Below, piece by piece: positions 10,161-20,032 of a stretch of 64,000 bases of DNA. The position numbers and the translations under genes were made by a program. Below the pieces are notes generated by a model. That model saw only the letters and a list, made by a program, of their open reading frames with translations. It was not told the origin of the DNA and ran no database searches. Within the stretch, counting starts at the first letter, position 1, and each line of letters starts with the position of its first letter. The stretch comes from Methanobacteriaceae archaeon. GTDB lineage: Archaea; Methanobacteriota; Methanobacteria; Methanobacteriales; Methanobacteriaceae. The stretch covers positions 60,154 to 124,153 of the forward strand of contig JASEJD010000006.1 of NCBI GenBank assembly GCA_030016715.1. The letters run 5' to 3'.

Positions 10161-11510
10161 TCAAATATATTGTTTAAGCAGTTCTACTGTTTTTGCAGGC
10201 TCAGCTTTTCCACGGGTTAGTCGCATAACTTGTCCCACCAGATAATTTAATGACTCCTTTTTTCCATTTTTATAATCGTCAACTGCTTTTGGATTATCAT
10301 CAATTACCTGTTTAACTGCTTTAATGATGCCTTCATCTTCAATTACACCTATTAACCCCAATTCCTCAGCAATCTGTTTAGGGGTGGAGGGATTGTTTGG
10401 CATTTTTTCAATAATCCTCTGAGCTGCCTTGGTGGTTATTTCTTTATTTTCAATCATTTTCAGCAGCTCAGTAATCTGTGAAGAAGTTATACCACTTTGA
10501 GCAAAGGTCATCTTATTATAATAAATAACCCTTTTTAACTCATCCCTCATCCATAGGGCTGCAAAAGCAGGATTAACTTTTTTTGCCACTTCTTCAAATG
10601 CATCAGCCAATTCCAGCTCAGAAGTGATTACTTTGGCATGTTCTTTTTCAATACCATACTGCTCAACGAACCTCTGCGTCTTAATATGGGGAGGTTCGGG
10701 CATTTTTTCCTTTATAATCTGAATTTGATCTTCTTGAGCCATCATTGGCGGTAGATCTGGATCCGGTATATACCTATAATCTTCAGCCTCTTCTTTAAGT
10801 CGCATGGAAACAGTAATCATTTGTGATTCAAGAAACGCTCTTGTTTCCTGTTTAATTGTGACCCCTCTCTTAATAAGATTTTTTTGACGAACCATTTCAA
10901 ACTTCAATGCTTTGTAAGCACCTTTTATTGAGTTAATATTTTTGATCTCAACCCTTTTTCCACCTTCTAGAGAAATATTTACATCAGCACGCATGGTTCC
11001 CTCTCCACGGGCGTTTCCACTATATTCCAAAACTCTTATTAATTCTCTGAGAAATATTCTGGCCTCCTCAGGAGAATTTATATCAGGTTCGGTTACAATC
11101 TCTATTAAAGGTATTCCTGAACGGTTAAAATCAACAATACCCATATCTGGCTTGTACTGGCCAGGATCTTCTTCTATATGGACTTCTCTAATTCTTATGC
11201 CATTAAGATCCCCTTCAAAACCAATAGGTATGGAAGTACGCTGATATCCTGATGAAAGATCAGGATAATTGTAGTGTTTTCGCATGAAATAAGTAACATC
11301 ATCGGATATTTTACATCCCAGCATTAATGCAATTTTTATAGCTCCTTCCATAGCTTTCTGGTTGGGGGGGTAAGGTTTAGCTCCTGGCTGATTCAAACAA
11401 ACAAAACATATGTTAGTGTTGGGAGAAGCTTCCTGGTAGTTGGTATGACATGTGCAAAAAAGTTTAGAATCAGTTTCAAGTTGAACGTGAATTTCCAATC
11501 CGCATTTCAT
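10161..11510 (-). CDS. gatB: Aspartyl/glutamyl-tRNA(Asn/Gln) amidotransferase subunit B
   Basis: A 449-aa GatB. It opens with CGLEIHVQLET, the strictly conserved family start, and has CxC plus CxxC zinc-site cysteines (CTC near residue 19, CFVC near 35). The middle contains DFNRSGIPLIEIVTEPD and GEGTMRADVNIS. The C-terminal YqeY-like tail domain occupies about residues 300-449. With GatC and GatA (not in the window) it converts Asp-tRNA(Asn), and in some organisms Glu-tRNA(Gln), to the amide. The ribosome site GGAGG is 13 bases from ATG, slightly long, but the N-terminus is unambiguous from the motif. Confidence 0.96.
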   Translation of the reverse strand: MKCGLEIHVQLETDSKLFCTCHTNYQEASPNTNICFVCLNQPGAKPYPPNQKAMEGAIKIALMLGCKISDDVTYFMRKHYNYPDLSSGYQRTSIPIGFEGDLNGIRIREVHIEEDPGQYKPDMGIVDFNRSGIPLIEIVTEPDINSPEEARIFLRELIRVLEYSGNARGEGTMRADVNISLEGGKRVEIKNINSIKGAYKALKFEMVRQKNLIKRGVTIKQETRAFLESQMITVSMRLKEEAEDYRYIPDPDLPPMMAQEDQIQIIKEKMPEPPHIKTQRFVEQYGIEKEHAKVITSELELADAFEEVAKKVNPAFAALWMRDELKRVIYYNKMTFAQSGITSSQITELLKMIENKEITTKAAQRIIEKMPNNPSTPKQIAEELGLIGVIEDEGIIKAVKQVIDDNPKAVDDYKNGKKESLNYLVGQVMRLTRGKAEPAKTVELLKQYI

Positions 11511-11749
11511 TCTAATGATAATTCCTCCTATTTTTATAAGTATATTATTTTAGTGGCAAGGATAAGTAAATCAAAATCTTTTTTCATCTACAATATATTA
11601 TTATTTCCAGTATTTTCATAATTGAGAAATTATTATATTTTTATTCCCTTAAAAGTTATTTAAATTCGTTGATTATTTATAAAAACTTGATTATTCTAAT
11701 AATTAATAAAATTACTAATTATATAAATTTTAAAAACCGTTCCATTATC

Positions 11750-12742
11750 TTATTTAGTATTATGACATTTATCAATATATCTTTTTATAAATGGTTCAAG
11801 TTCTTTATAATAATTTCCAGTGGTTAATAAATCAAAATCTGTAAATGTAGCTGAACATTCTCGACCAGCCCAGTGAATTTCTTCTTCAACACGACGGCCA
11901 TAACGTGTTCCAAACATTTTAAATAGTGGGAATTTTGTGATTCCATTGGCTCCGCTTAAAATTAGGGGACCTATATTAGCTAAATTATCAATCCAAGTTC
12001 CACAGATTATTTTAAGATTTGGAAATGATATTCGAGTAGCAGAAACTACTCCAGCATAATATAATGAAGCTGGCGATGGCTTATCACCATAATAAGTATC
12101 TTTGTGTGGATTAAGCGAATAAAATGTTATCCTATCAATTCCCACATCTCTTATCAAATCAAAAAGATACTTTAAATCATCAGGGGTTTCCCCCAATCCT
12201 AAAATTATCGTTATAGCTTTTTGAAAACCTAAATCACCAGCAGTATCCAGCATATTTATTATATCATCCAATGATTTGCTGGGACATATTTTATCATGCA
12301 AATCAGGATTAGCTATTTCAACAGCCCCGGTAATACCGATTATTTCATCTCCAAATTCATTCAAATCTTCAGTTATGCCTATGTTAAGCCATACTGGCTT
12401 ATTAGTAATATCATGAATATCTTCTGCGATTTTTTTTATCTCAGCCATTGAATATGAACCATAGCCACCAGATAAAAATTCAATATTCCATCCTATTCTT
12501 CGGGATAATTCTGCTTCAGCTAAAATAGATTTAATATTCCTCCGCGCTTTTTCTGGTTGTTTAATTTTAGGCTTCTGTGAAGACATATAACAAAAGGCAC
12601 AATCACCTTTATCACACCACCATGAAAGAAATATGGCCCTTTCAAGACTAATATGATTACCATGTTCTTTCAATGTGATTTTGTTCGCCTTTACAATAAG
12701 ATCTAGTATCTGGAAATTTTCTAATTTATTTATTAGATTCAT
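11750..12742 (-). CDS. Radical SAM protein, biotin synthase-like, unknown substrate
   Basis: A 330-aa radical SAM enzyme. The cluster-binding cysteines are in SWWCDKGDCAFCYM (about residues 41-54), spaced CX4CX2C rather than the common CX3CX2C. A GGYGSYS glycine stretch near residue 92 and later barrel motifs (TIILGLGETPDDL, ITFYSLNPHKDT) resemble BioB/HydE-type proteins. Neither biotin synthesis genes nor Hmd genes are beside it, so I do not assign a product. The C-terminus keeps an extra Cys (GRECSATF). It is apparently monocistronic, with more than 200 bp on the gatB side. Confidence 0.75.
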   Translation of the reverse strand: MNLINKLENFQILDLIVKANKITLKEHGNHISLERAIFLSWWCDKGDCAFCYMSSQKPKIKQPEKARRNIKSILAEAELSRRIGWNIEFLSGGYGSYSMAEIKKIAEDIHDITNKPVWLNIGITEDLNEFGDEIIGITGAVEIANPDLHDKICPSKSLDDIINMLDTAGDLGFQKAITIILGLGETPDDLKYLFDLIRDVGIDRITFYSLNPHKDTYYGDKPSPASLYYAGVVSATRISFPNLKIICGTWIDNLANIGPLILSGANGITKFPLFKMFGTRYGRRVEEEIHWAGRECSATFTDFDLLTTGNYYKELEPFIKRYIDKCHNTK

Positions 12743-12905
12743 AATTCACCAAGTTAATATTTAATAGAATTAATTAATCAGTAATTGAATAAGGTTAAAT
12801 TGACATAATGATATAAATTGCAGTTTTAATATATTTAATTCCCTTATCAATTAAAATTAATCAAAGAAGATTTTATAAAAAAAAATAATAATAGGATGAA
12901 AAGAA

Positions 12906-13337
12906 ATGGTATACTGTTCAAATTGTGGAAAAAAGAATAAATATAATGCTAAATATTGTTATAACTGTGGTAAACCATTAATACTAGAAGAAACTATAAA
13001 AAAACCTGATAAACCTTTGAAAAAAAGAGTTTTAAATGGTAGAGCTTTTGAAAAACCAGATAAATCTTCTGAAATAGATTATGAATATGAAACTCCACAA
13101 GAATCTGAAAAAGAAGTTTGGGGTTTAGAATGGAGAGTTATTGCACTTGGGACTTTATTACTTATTGTATTCTATGCTATAATGTTAAGAATTTTACCCG
13201 CCATAGCTTTTATTATCGGAGGAGTAATTGCAGCATTCTATGTTTTCTCAGCCTCAAAGAAAGGTTCAATGTTTATAATACATTTTCCCCTAGTAATCAT
13301 AATTAGTTTGATAATAACTACTTTATTCAGCTTCTAA
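12906..13337 (+). CDS. Zinc-ribbon membrane protein
   Basis: A 143-aa protein with an N-terminal zinc ribbon made of two CxxC pairs (CSNCGKKNKYNAKYCYNCGK, residues 4-23), a charged linker of about 50 residues, and two to three hydrophobic segments between about residues 75 and 143. This zinc_ribbon_2 plus membrane architecture is common in methanogens and its function is unknown. The cytosolic ribbon may bind nucleic acid or a partner protein. A TATA-like TTTTATAAA about 40 bp upstream is consistent with a monocistronic gene. Confidence 0.75.
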   Translation: MVYCSNCGKKNKYNAKYCYNCGKPLILEETIKKPDKPLKKRVLNGRAFEKPDKSSEIDYEYETPQESEKEVWGLEWRVIALGTLLLIVFYAIMLRILPAIAFIIGGVIAAFYVFSASKKGSMFIIHFPLVIIISLIITTLFSF

Positions 13338-13412
13338 TACTATCTATGAAAAAGCATATCTTAAAATTATGAACTTAAATGATTTAACTAATTCAAAATA
13401 ATACCCAAAATC

Positions 13413-13422
13413 TTTATATATA
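13413..13422 (+). promoter_or_regulatory. Box A promoter upstream of the tRNA locus, with a direct repeat downstream
   Basis: TTTATATATA is a strong methanogen box A; transcription would begin near 13442, about 86 bp before the first tRNA sequence. The nine-base word ATGTTGCAA then occurs twice, at 13469-13477 and 13490-13498, 21 bp apart. A second weaker TATA-like TTTTTAAAT is at 13462-13470. Confidence 0.4.
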
Positions 13423-13526
13423 ATGATCATCTACCTATTTGTACTTCCTTAAAATGCTATGTTTTTAAATGTTGCAAACCTAAGATAGTATGTTGCAAGA
13501 TTAACTAACAGGCTTTACTTGGCATA

Positions 13527-13631
<105 letters not shown>

Positions 13632-13658
13632 TAGAAAATAAATTCATTTAATTCATTT

Positions 13659-14159
<501 letters not shown>

Positions 14160-14459
14160 ATGATAAAAATGGAAAGAACATGTGGTTGTCTTCGATGCGA
14201 CGTGATCCATAACGGTGAAAAGATTGGTCGTATGGAAGGTGTAAATGTTACTCAGTGGTTTTTAAAAAATAAATATAGTTACACTGGAACATTTTCACGC
14301 TTTTTAAGTGATATACCATATGAAGACTGTGCTGGAACCACAATAGATATAATTTTTAATGATAAAAAAATTGTGGTTAAAGACGCTGAAATTGAATGGA
14401 TTAGGAACTCTACGAAAAACGGGACTTTTCACGCGACAAAAATAGAAAGTATTCATTAA
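14160..14459 (+). CDS. Small Cys-containing protein of unknown function
   Basis: Not a family I recognise. The protein is about 99 aa, with three cysteines in TCGCLRC near the N-terminus and one more in YEDCAGTT at mid-length. The predicted fold is mostly beta strand with no membrane segment. A TTG 9 bp upstream and an ATG 9 bp downstream are alternative starts; ATG 14160 is chosen because GAGTGAT precedes it. A TATA-like box at 14121-14130 suggests a short-leader, single-gene transcript. The neighbours (tRNA-His and hjc) give no functional hint. Confidence 0.6.
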   Translation: MIKMERTCGCLRCDVIHNGEKIGRMEGVNVTQWFLKNKYSYTGTFSRFLSDIPYEDCAGTTIDIIFNDKKIVVKDAEIEWIRNSTKNGTFHATKIESIH

Positions 14460-14633
14460 GTATTAAAAATTTAAAGGTAATAATTTTTATTGATCATATT
14501 TTTAATTCTTTTTATCCATTGGAAGTCCCAAATTTTCATTTTTTTAAGATTACCCTATAACGAAGACATATATTTCAAGTGTAAAATTTATAGTAAAATT
14601 TAATGTTTGTTAAATAAACTAATATATGATACC

Positions 14634-15041
14634 ATGAGCAAAAAAGGGTCTAAAGAAGAACGTGATTTAGTCAAAATGTTGTGGGATTCTAATTTTGCAG
14701 CTATGAGAGCTCCGGCATCAGGTGGAGCTACTAAAAAGCCGCTTCCAGATGTTTTAGCAGGGAATGGTAAGATATATCTGGCAATTGAAGTAAAATCAAC
14801 ATCTAGAGATAAAATATACATTGATTCACAAAAAATTAATGGTTTATGTGAATTTTCAGATATTTTCGGAGCTAGACCTTATATTGGAATAAAATTTCGA
14901 TATAAAAAATGGCTTTTTTTAAGTCCTGAAGATCTTGAAGTAACAAGAAATGATAATTATAGATTAGATATGGATTTAGCTTTCAAAAAAGGTTTAGAAC
15001 TGGATGAATTAATTGGTAAAGATAAACAATTAAAGTTCTAG
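14634..15041 (+). CDS. hjc: Holliday junction resolvase Hjc
   Basis: A 135-aa archaeal resolvase of the restriction-endonuclease fold. The N-terminus [16 protein letters not shown] holds the conserved Glu (KEERDL). The catalytic core is [20 protein letters not shown] (residues about 40-59), giving the PD...EVK signature of this nuclease superfamily, and an APASGG loop precedes it. Hjc dimers cut four-way junctions symmetrically during recombination and repair. An in-frame TTG 27 bp upstream is rejected because the standard N-terminus begins at ATG 14634. The gene stands alone between unrelated genes on the same strand. Confidence 0.93.
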   Translation: MSKKGSKEERDLVKMLWDSNFAAMRAPASGGATKKPLPDVLAGNGKIYLAIEVKSTSRDKIYIDSQKINGLCEFSDIFGARPYIGIKFRYKKWLFLSPEDLEVTRNDNYRLDMDLAFKKGLELDELIGKDKQLKF

Positions 15042-15126
15042 TAAAGTTTTATTTAAGTGGGAATATTTATTTTATTAATTTCAAATAGTTTCATGAAAAA
15101 AGGCTGACCTAAGGGGAGTGGATTAT

Positions 15127-15687
15127 TTGAAAAATTATTTAAAAAAGTTAATGATATCGAATCTATTAATATTGATAATAGTATTCAGTATTTCATCTGC
15201 ATTTGCAGCAGATATAATAGCCACCCAAAAAGGACCTTCAAAAGCCGTTAAAGGAGAGAATATTACCATTGAATATGTAATAACCAATAATGGTAACCAA
15301 GCTATATATCAGGTAAGTGTATCAGACCAGAATTTTTACAAATATATAGGAATAATTAAAAAGGGAGAAACAAAAAGATTTACCGAAAAGGTGTACATAC
15401 CTACAGATAATGAAGTTAAACAAGACTTTGGTCCTGATGCAACAGTTTCTAATCCATTTTTTATTGGAGCCGTGGGTGTAAGCTATCAAGATTCTGATGG
15501 TAATCAATACACTATAAATTCAAATAGTTTGAATATTCCATTAACTGAAAAAAACCAGAATCAAAACCCTGGAAAAGTAAATAATGTTACCCCAGAAACT
15601 AAGGAAGAAAAAGGCATCTTACAAGAAATAGTGGATTTCTTAAATTCAATAATCCGATATTTCAAGGATTTGCTGAATATTCAATAA
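15127..15687 (+). CDS. Secreted or surface-anchored protein with a beta-sandwich (CARDB-like) domain
   Basis: About 186 aa. A signal peptide with a hydrophobic core (LLILIIVFSISSAFA) ends at an AFA-A cleavage-like site. A beta-rich domain follows, with VKGENITIEYVITNNGNQAIYQV, typical of CARDB/DUF11-type extracellular domains where nongenomic function is unclear. The C-terminus has an amphipathic segment. GTG 15118 abuts the ribosome site, whereas TTG 15127 has GGGGAG at nine bases, so TTG is preferred. It probably acts outside the membrane in or near the pseudomurein wall. Confidence 0.7.
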   Translation: MKNYLKKLMISNLLILIIVFSISSAFAADIIATQKGPSKAVKGENITIEYVITNNGNQAIYQVSVSDQNFYKYIGIIKKGETKRFTEKVYIPTDNEVKQDFGPDATVSNPFFIGAVGVSYQDSDGNQYTINSNSLNIPLTEKNQNQNPGKVNNVTPETKEEKGILQEIVDFLNSIIRYFKDLLNIQ

Positions 15688-15699
15688 TTCCAAATTAAA

Positions 15700-15713
15700 T
15701 TTTTTTTTATTTT
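15700..15713 (+). terminator. U-rich terminator after the secreted protein gene
   Basis: A run of nine T with further T directly after the stop codon at 15687, between convergent genes. Typical archaeal U-tract termination signal; no hairpin is needed. Confidence 0.45.
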
Positions 15714-15769
15714 ATAGAAAAATTCAAAAACCATTAAATTATTCACCAATTTAGATATGGTTATTTATT

Positions 15770-16837
15770 CTAATCAACATTTTTAGAATTGTCTACTGCA
15801 GATTTAGACAGATCATATTCATTTTCTTTTTTATATGCTATTACTGCTGCGTAAGTAACACCTAAAATTAGTGGACCAATAATAAAACCTACCAAACCAA
15901 AAATTAAAGGGCCTGATAAAAATCCTATAATAAAGATCAGTGGATGAATATCAGCATATTTACCTGACAGTTTAGGTCGGATATAAATGTCAATACCACT
16001 AAGGAAAAATCCGAAAAGAAGTGTAACTATACCCCTAACAATATTACCCGTGACAAAGTCATATATTACCAGAACCGTGTATGTGGGCCACGGCCCTATT
16101 ATTGGTATTAGCTGAAAAAATCCGGTTATAACTCCTAAAAATACAGAATAGGGATAACCCAAAATCCAAAATCCAATAGCAGCCATGAGTCCTATTATCA
16201 AGGCTGTTAAAAAGTGTCCGTAAAATATGCTTTTTAATACCCTGTCTATTTCTTGGAAAAGATTGTTAAAAAAGTGTTTTCTATCATGGGGTATTGTAAA
16301 CTCTACATATTCCCATAATTTATCACCATCTCTTACAAAGTAAAATGTTGATGCAAAGAAGATTAGAAGTTCTAATGCTATCATGGGTAGAGACTGTATA
16401 AAATTAATTAAATATTCTAAAACTCCTTTCAGAATATCTGCCACTTGTAAATTTATTGTAGCTAAAAATGAATCAGTATAAGATTGAAAACTTTCAGGTA
16501 TGTAATTCTGATAAGGTAACATTTGTGCCGTTGAATTGAAATCCAATCCTTTTATAATAGATACCATTGAAGGTGCTGATTCAATTAAAGTGATTATTGA
16601 ATAGGCTATAATTCCTATTAATGGTATTATTACTATTACCATTGCAATTGAGATGGATAATGATTTATATTTAATATAGGGATCGATTCTTCGAGAAATT
16701 GGCCGTATTCCGTAGGCAAATATAGCTCCGATAATAACCATGTTAAGCACGGGCATCATTACAACTAGAGAAAAGATGAGTAGAATTAACACTATAAACA
16801 TGGCTGATGTTAATGTTCCTTTTAATTTGTAAATCAT
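15770..16837 (-). CDS. AI-2E family (UPF0118/PerM) membrane permease
   Basis: A 355-aa polytopic membrane protein. Hydrophobic segments fill the N-terminal 100 residues and the C-terminal 160. The family signature is clear in FGFFLSGIDIYIRPKLSG and GPLIFGLVGFIIGPLILG near the C-terminus, with the conserved FFQLIPIIGPWP loop before it. Family members include the AI-2 exporter TqsA and Na+/H+ antiporters in some bacteria; the archaeal substrate is unknown. It converges with the secreted protein gene and lies upstream of nothing obvious on its own strand, so it is probably a single-gene transcript. Confidence 0.85.
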   Translation of the reverse strand: MIYKLKGTLTSAMFIVLILLIFSLVVMMPVLNMVIIGAIFAYGIRPISRRIDPYIKYKSLSISIAMVIVIIPLIGIIAYSIITLIESAPSMVSIIKGLDFNSTAQMLPYQNYIPESFQSYTDSFLATINLQVADILKGVLEYLINFIQSLPMIALELLIFFASTFYFVRDGDKLWEYVEFTIPHDRKHFFNNLFQEIDRVLKSIFYGHFLTALIIGLMAAIGFWILGYPYSVFLGVITGFFQLIPIIGPWPTYTVLVIYDFVTGNIVRGIVTLLFGFFLSGIDIYIRPKLSGKYADIHPLIFIIGFLSGPLIFGLVGFIIGPLILGVTYAAVIAYKKENEYDLSKSAVDNSKNVD

Positions 16838-16932
16838 TATATCACTAAAAAAAATTTGTATTAGATTAATATTATATCATTTATCTTTAAATTATTAGAC
16901 TCCACCGGATTAAATTTTCTTAAAAGTTATAA

Positions 16933-17727
16933 TTATAATTGTTGTTTTATTCCCGATGCATCTCTTCGATATTTAGCAAATTCAGTTATTAATCTCACTT
17001 CGTCGGTTGTGAATACTGGTCCTTCAACACATACTCGCCAGCCAGTATTATCTACACAACATTGACCACACAATCCCATGGCACATTTCATGTATCTTTC
17101 CAATGAAAATTGGGCTGGAATCTTATAATGATCAACTAAATCAAAAACTCCTTTCATCATAATTTCTGGTCCGCATGTAGCTATCATATCGTAGGAGGAT
17201 TCTTTAAGAATTTGATTAGCAAGTTCTGTAGGAAATCCGCAAAAACCATGACTACCATCATCAGTACAAGTTAATATTGACGCTCCCGATTCTTTTATTC
17301 TATCTCTAAATAACAGTTCATTCTCGGATAAGGCCGCGCAGATAACATCAACCTTTATTCCAAGCCCCTTCGCCTCATCAACTAAAGCCATCAAGGGGGC
17401 CATTCCAATACCTCCCCCTATAACCAGAATATTATTTCCTTTTATTTCAAATCCGTTACCATAAGGACCCCTTAAACCAATTTCATCCCCCACATTCAAT
17501 GAGTGTACAGATTCTGTGAATTCACCAACCTTTTTTATTGATATGCCGATTTCATCATTTATAGGGTCTATTAATGATATGGACATAGGTTTTTCATCAA
17601 AAAAATTCCAAACCATCATAAACTGGCCCGGTTTCTCATCTTGAATTTTCCAATTAAAAATAAAGGTTTTAACTGAATCCGACTCTTCAATAATTCTTTT
17701 AATTTCAACTACCCTCGGAATATTCAT
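16933..17727 (-). CDS. pyrK: Dihydroorotate dehydrogenase electron-transfer subunit
   Basis: A 264-aa FAD and [2Fe-2S] protein of the ferredoxin-reductase superfamily. The flavin-binding region is near the N-terminus (KPGQFMMVWNFFDEKPMSIS), the NAD-binding motif is VIGGGIGMAPLMAL (about residues 100-113), and the 2Fe-2S cysteines are in CAMGLCGQCCVDNTGWRVC (about 215-233). It passes electrons between PyrD and NAD or another carrier in pyrimidine synthesis. It lies 21 bp after pyrD on the same strand, giving the standard type 1B pair. Confidence 0.94.
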   Translation of the reverse strand: MNIPRVVEIKRIIEESDSVKTFIFNWKIQDEKPGQFMMVWNFFDEKPMSISLIDPINDEIGISIKKVGEFTESVHSLNVGDEIGLRGPYGNGFEIKGNNILVIGGGIGMAPLMALVDEAKGLGIKVDVICAALSENELLFRDRIKESGASILTCTDDGSHGFCGFPTELANQILKESSYDMIATCGPEIMMKGVFDLVDHYKIPAQFSLERYMKCAMGLCGQCCVDNTGWRVCVEGPVFTTDEVRLITEFAKYRRDASGIKQQL

Positions 17728-17748
17728 GTTATCAGCCTTAAAATTTAT

Positions 17749-18651
17749 TCAATCATGAGCTTTGCCCACTATTTCCTCTATTGATTCTATATCATTATTT
17801 TGCATAAATTTTTTTAAGCCTTTACAAACATTGTTAAAAACGCTCATTCCTTTAAACATCACGGCTGTACCAATTTGAATACATTTTGCTCCAGCGTAAA
17901 AGAATTCAACTGCATCTTTATAATTCATTATTCCTCCCACTCCAATTAAAGGTACTTTAACTGCTTCATATACTTCAAATACATTTTTAACGGCAATAGG
18001 TTTAATTGAAGGTCCTGAAATTCCGCCAAACTTGTTAGAGAGAATTGGCCTTGCTGTTTTAATATCAATACACATACCTGGTCCTACTGAATTAATTAGA
18101 GTAAGTCCATCACATTTCGCTTTTTCTGCACTCAATGCTATTTCCACAATATCTGTCACATTAGGTGTTAATTTAGCAATTACTGGAATATTAACAGTTT
18201 TTTTTACTGCTTTAACCACTTGATAGGTTAGCTGGGGATCTTGCCCTATTGAAGCACCACAACCTTCTTTAGCATGTGGGCATGAAACATTGAGCTCTAT
18301 CATATCTACCAATGGTTCTACTTTAGCTGCCACCGCAGAAAATTCAACGGGAGATGCTCCGTAGATAGATGCAATTTTAGGTATTTCAGGTTGAATTTTC
18401 TCTAATTCCATACATACTGCTTCAACGCCAGGATTTGAAAGACCTATGGCATTAATAATTCCACCATTTACTTCGAGGGTGGTGGGATTAGGATAACCTT
18501 TATTAGGTTTTTGAGAAAATGATTTAGTGATAACTGCCCCAGCGCCACTTTTTGCAGCCCAGTTAAGTGATGATGAAGTGTTTCCCATTATTCCTGCTGC
18601 CAGCATGGTAGGGTTTTTCATTTTTACATTACAAAATTCAACTTCCAACAT
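17749..18651 (-). CDS. pyrD: Dihydroorotate dehydrogenase, catalytic subunit (class 1B)
   Basis: A 300-aa FMN TIM barrel. Motifs include LAAGIMGNTSSS near the N-terminus, NVSCPHAKEGCGASIGQ (about residues 131-147) carrying the class 1 Cys region, the PVIAKLTPNVTDI strand and the FMN phosphate motif GVGGIMNYKDAVEFFYAGA. It oxidises dihydroorotate to orotate. Pairing with pyrK marks it as the heterotetrameric 1B type. The ATG at 18651 follows GGTGAAAAA. nop5 is divergent, with only 82 bp between starts, so the two promoters share a short interval. Confidence 0.95.
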   Translation of the reverse strand: MLEVEFCNVKMKNPTMLAAGIMGNTSSSLNWAAKSGAGAVITKSFSQKPNKGYPNPTTLEVNGGIINAIGLSNPGVEAVCMELEKIQPEIPKIASIYGASPVEFSAVAAKVEPLVDMIELNVSCPHAKEGCGASIGQDPQLTYQVVKAVKKTVNIPVIAKLTPNVTDIVEIALSAEKAKCDGLTLINSVGPGMCIDIKTARPILSNKFGGISGPSIKPIAVKNVFEVYEAVKVPLIGVGGIMNYKDAVEFFYAGAKCIQIGTAVMFKGMSVFNNVCKGLKKFMQNNDIESIEEIVGKAHD

Positions 18652-18733
18652 TTTTTCACCAGTCTTTAAATTTATAGAATTACTTCACTATTTTAAAGAA
18701 AGTTTAAATCTTTAAAACACAGAGTTAATATTT

Positions 18734-19957
18734 ATGAAATGTTATCTTACTAATTGTATTGCTGGTTTTTTCGTCTTTAATGAAAATTGTAATCTACTAG
18801 ATTATGAACTTTTCCCAAAATCAGATATAGCCCAAAAATATTTAGAAATTCAAAAGGGAAGTTTAACATCAGAAGAAGAGTCAATTATAAAAAACATTGG
18901 TAAAGAATGTAATAAAATTTTTGTAGAAACTCGATCAGGACGATTAAAATATAAAAACCTTAAAAACTATGATAAAATTATTTTAAAAACTCCTAATAAA
19001 GGGGGAGAACATTTAAGAAACAATTTAATTTCAATTCTCATTAAAGTAGGTTTTATTAGATCTGAAGAGGAATATAAAACTGTTTTACATTCAATTTCCA
19101 TGGAGATAGTTCAATCAAAACTAAAAGATGCTTCAAAATCTGAAGATATTTTTTTGATACAAGCAGTTAATGCCATTGACGAATTAGAAGAAGCTAACGG
19201 AAAATTAATTGAAAGAATAAGGGAATGGTATGCAACTCACTTTCCAGAATTGGATAAACTTAGGAATCATGAAAAATATGTTAAACTTGTAGCAGAATAC
19301 GGTGATAAAGTTTCAATAATAAAAAGTAATGAACTGGAACAAGATTTTGACAGAGGAAATTTAACATGGCCTACTGGAGCTGAACTAGAAGAAAATGATA
19401 AAATTATAATACAAAATTTTGCATCATCCATTAAATCACTTCAAGAATCAAAAAATTCACTAATCGAATATGTTGACAATAAAATGGAAGAAATTGCCCC
19501 TAATTTAAAAGATTTAGTTGGATCTACATTGGGTGCAAAGATTATAGCACATTCGGGTAGCACCTTAAAACTAGCAAAACTTCCATCCAGTACTATACAG
19601 ATAATTGGGGCAGAAAAGGCCTTATTTCGACACAAAAAAACTGGGGAAAGACCCCCTAAACATGGACTAATTTATCAACACCCTGATGTAAGAAGTTCCA
19701 AATGGTGGATTAGAGGAAAAGTTGCCAGAGCATTAGCTGCAAAAATATCCCTCGCTATTCGAAAGGATGTTTTTTCCGGAGATTTTGATCCAAATATAAA
19801 AGAAAAATATCTGGAAAAGTTAGAAGAAATAAAAAAAACAAATCCTTTTCCTAAAAGGACCAAAAAAGGTCGAAAGTATCAAGAGGATAAAAAGGTTAAG
19901 AAAAAAAAGAAAAGGAAAAAAATTCCAAAAAAGAAGATTAAAGATTACTATTATTAA
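18734..19957 (+). CDS. C/D box sRNP scaffold protein Nop5 (Nop56/58 homologue)
   Basis: A 407-aa Nop5. The N-terminal domain that docks fibrillarin is followed by the coiled coil (about residues 120-250) and the C-terminal Nop domain with GAEKALFRHKKTGERPPKHG and the PDVRSSKWWIRGKVAR block. The last 40 residues are lysine-rich (KKVKKKKKRKK), as in other archaeal Nop5 proteins. It binds L7Ae-bound C/D sRNA and recruits fibrillarin for 2'-O-methylation of rRNA and tRNA. flpA follows 75 bp later on the same strand, the classic archaeal pair. Confidence 0.95.
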   Translation: MKCYLTNCIAGFFVFNENCNLLDYELFPKSDIAQKYLEIQKGSLTSEEESIIKNIGKECNKIFVETRSGRLKYKNLKNYDKIILKTPNKGGEHLRNNLISILIKVGFIRSEEEYKTVLHSISMEIVQSKLKDASKSEDIFLIQAVNAIDELEEANGKLIERIREWYATHFPELDKLRNHEKYVKLVAEYGDKVSIIKSNELEQDFDRGNLTWPTGAELEENDKIIIQNFASSIKSLQESKNSLIEYVDNKMEEIAPNLKDLVGSTLGAKIIAHSGSTLKLAKLPSSTIQIIGAEKALFRHKKTGERPPKHGLIYQHPDVRSSKWWIRGKVARALAAKISLAIRKDVFSGDFDPNIKEKYLEKLEEIKKTNPFPKRTKKGRKYQEDKKVKKKKKRKKIPKKKIKDYYY

Positions 19958-20032
19958 ATTTTGTTTGAGATCATTGTGTAAAGAATTTTTTTTATAATAA
20001 TAATTGGAATTATATTATTTAGAGGAATTATA

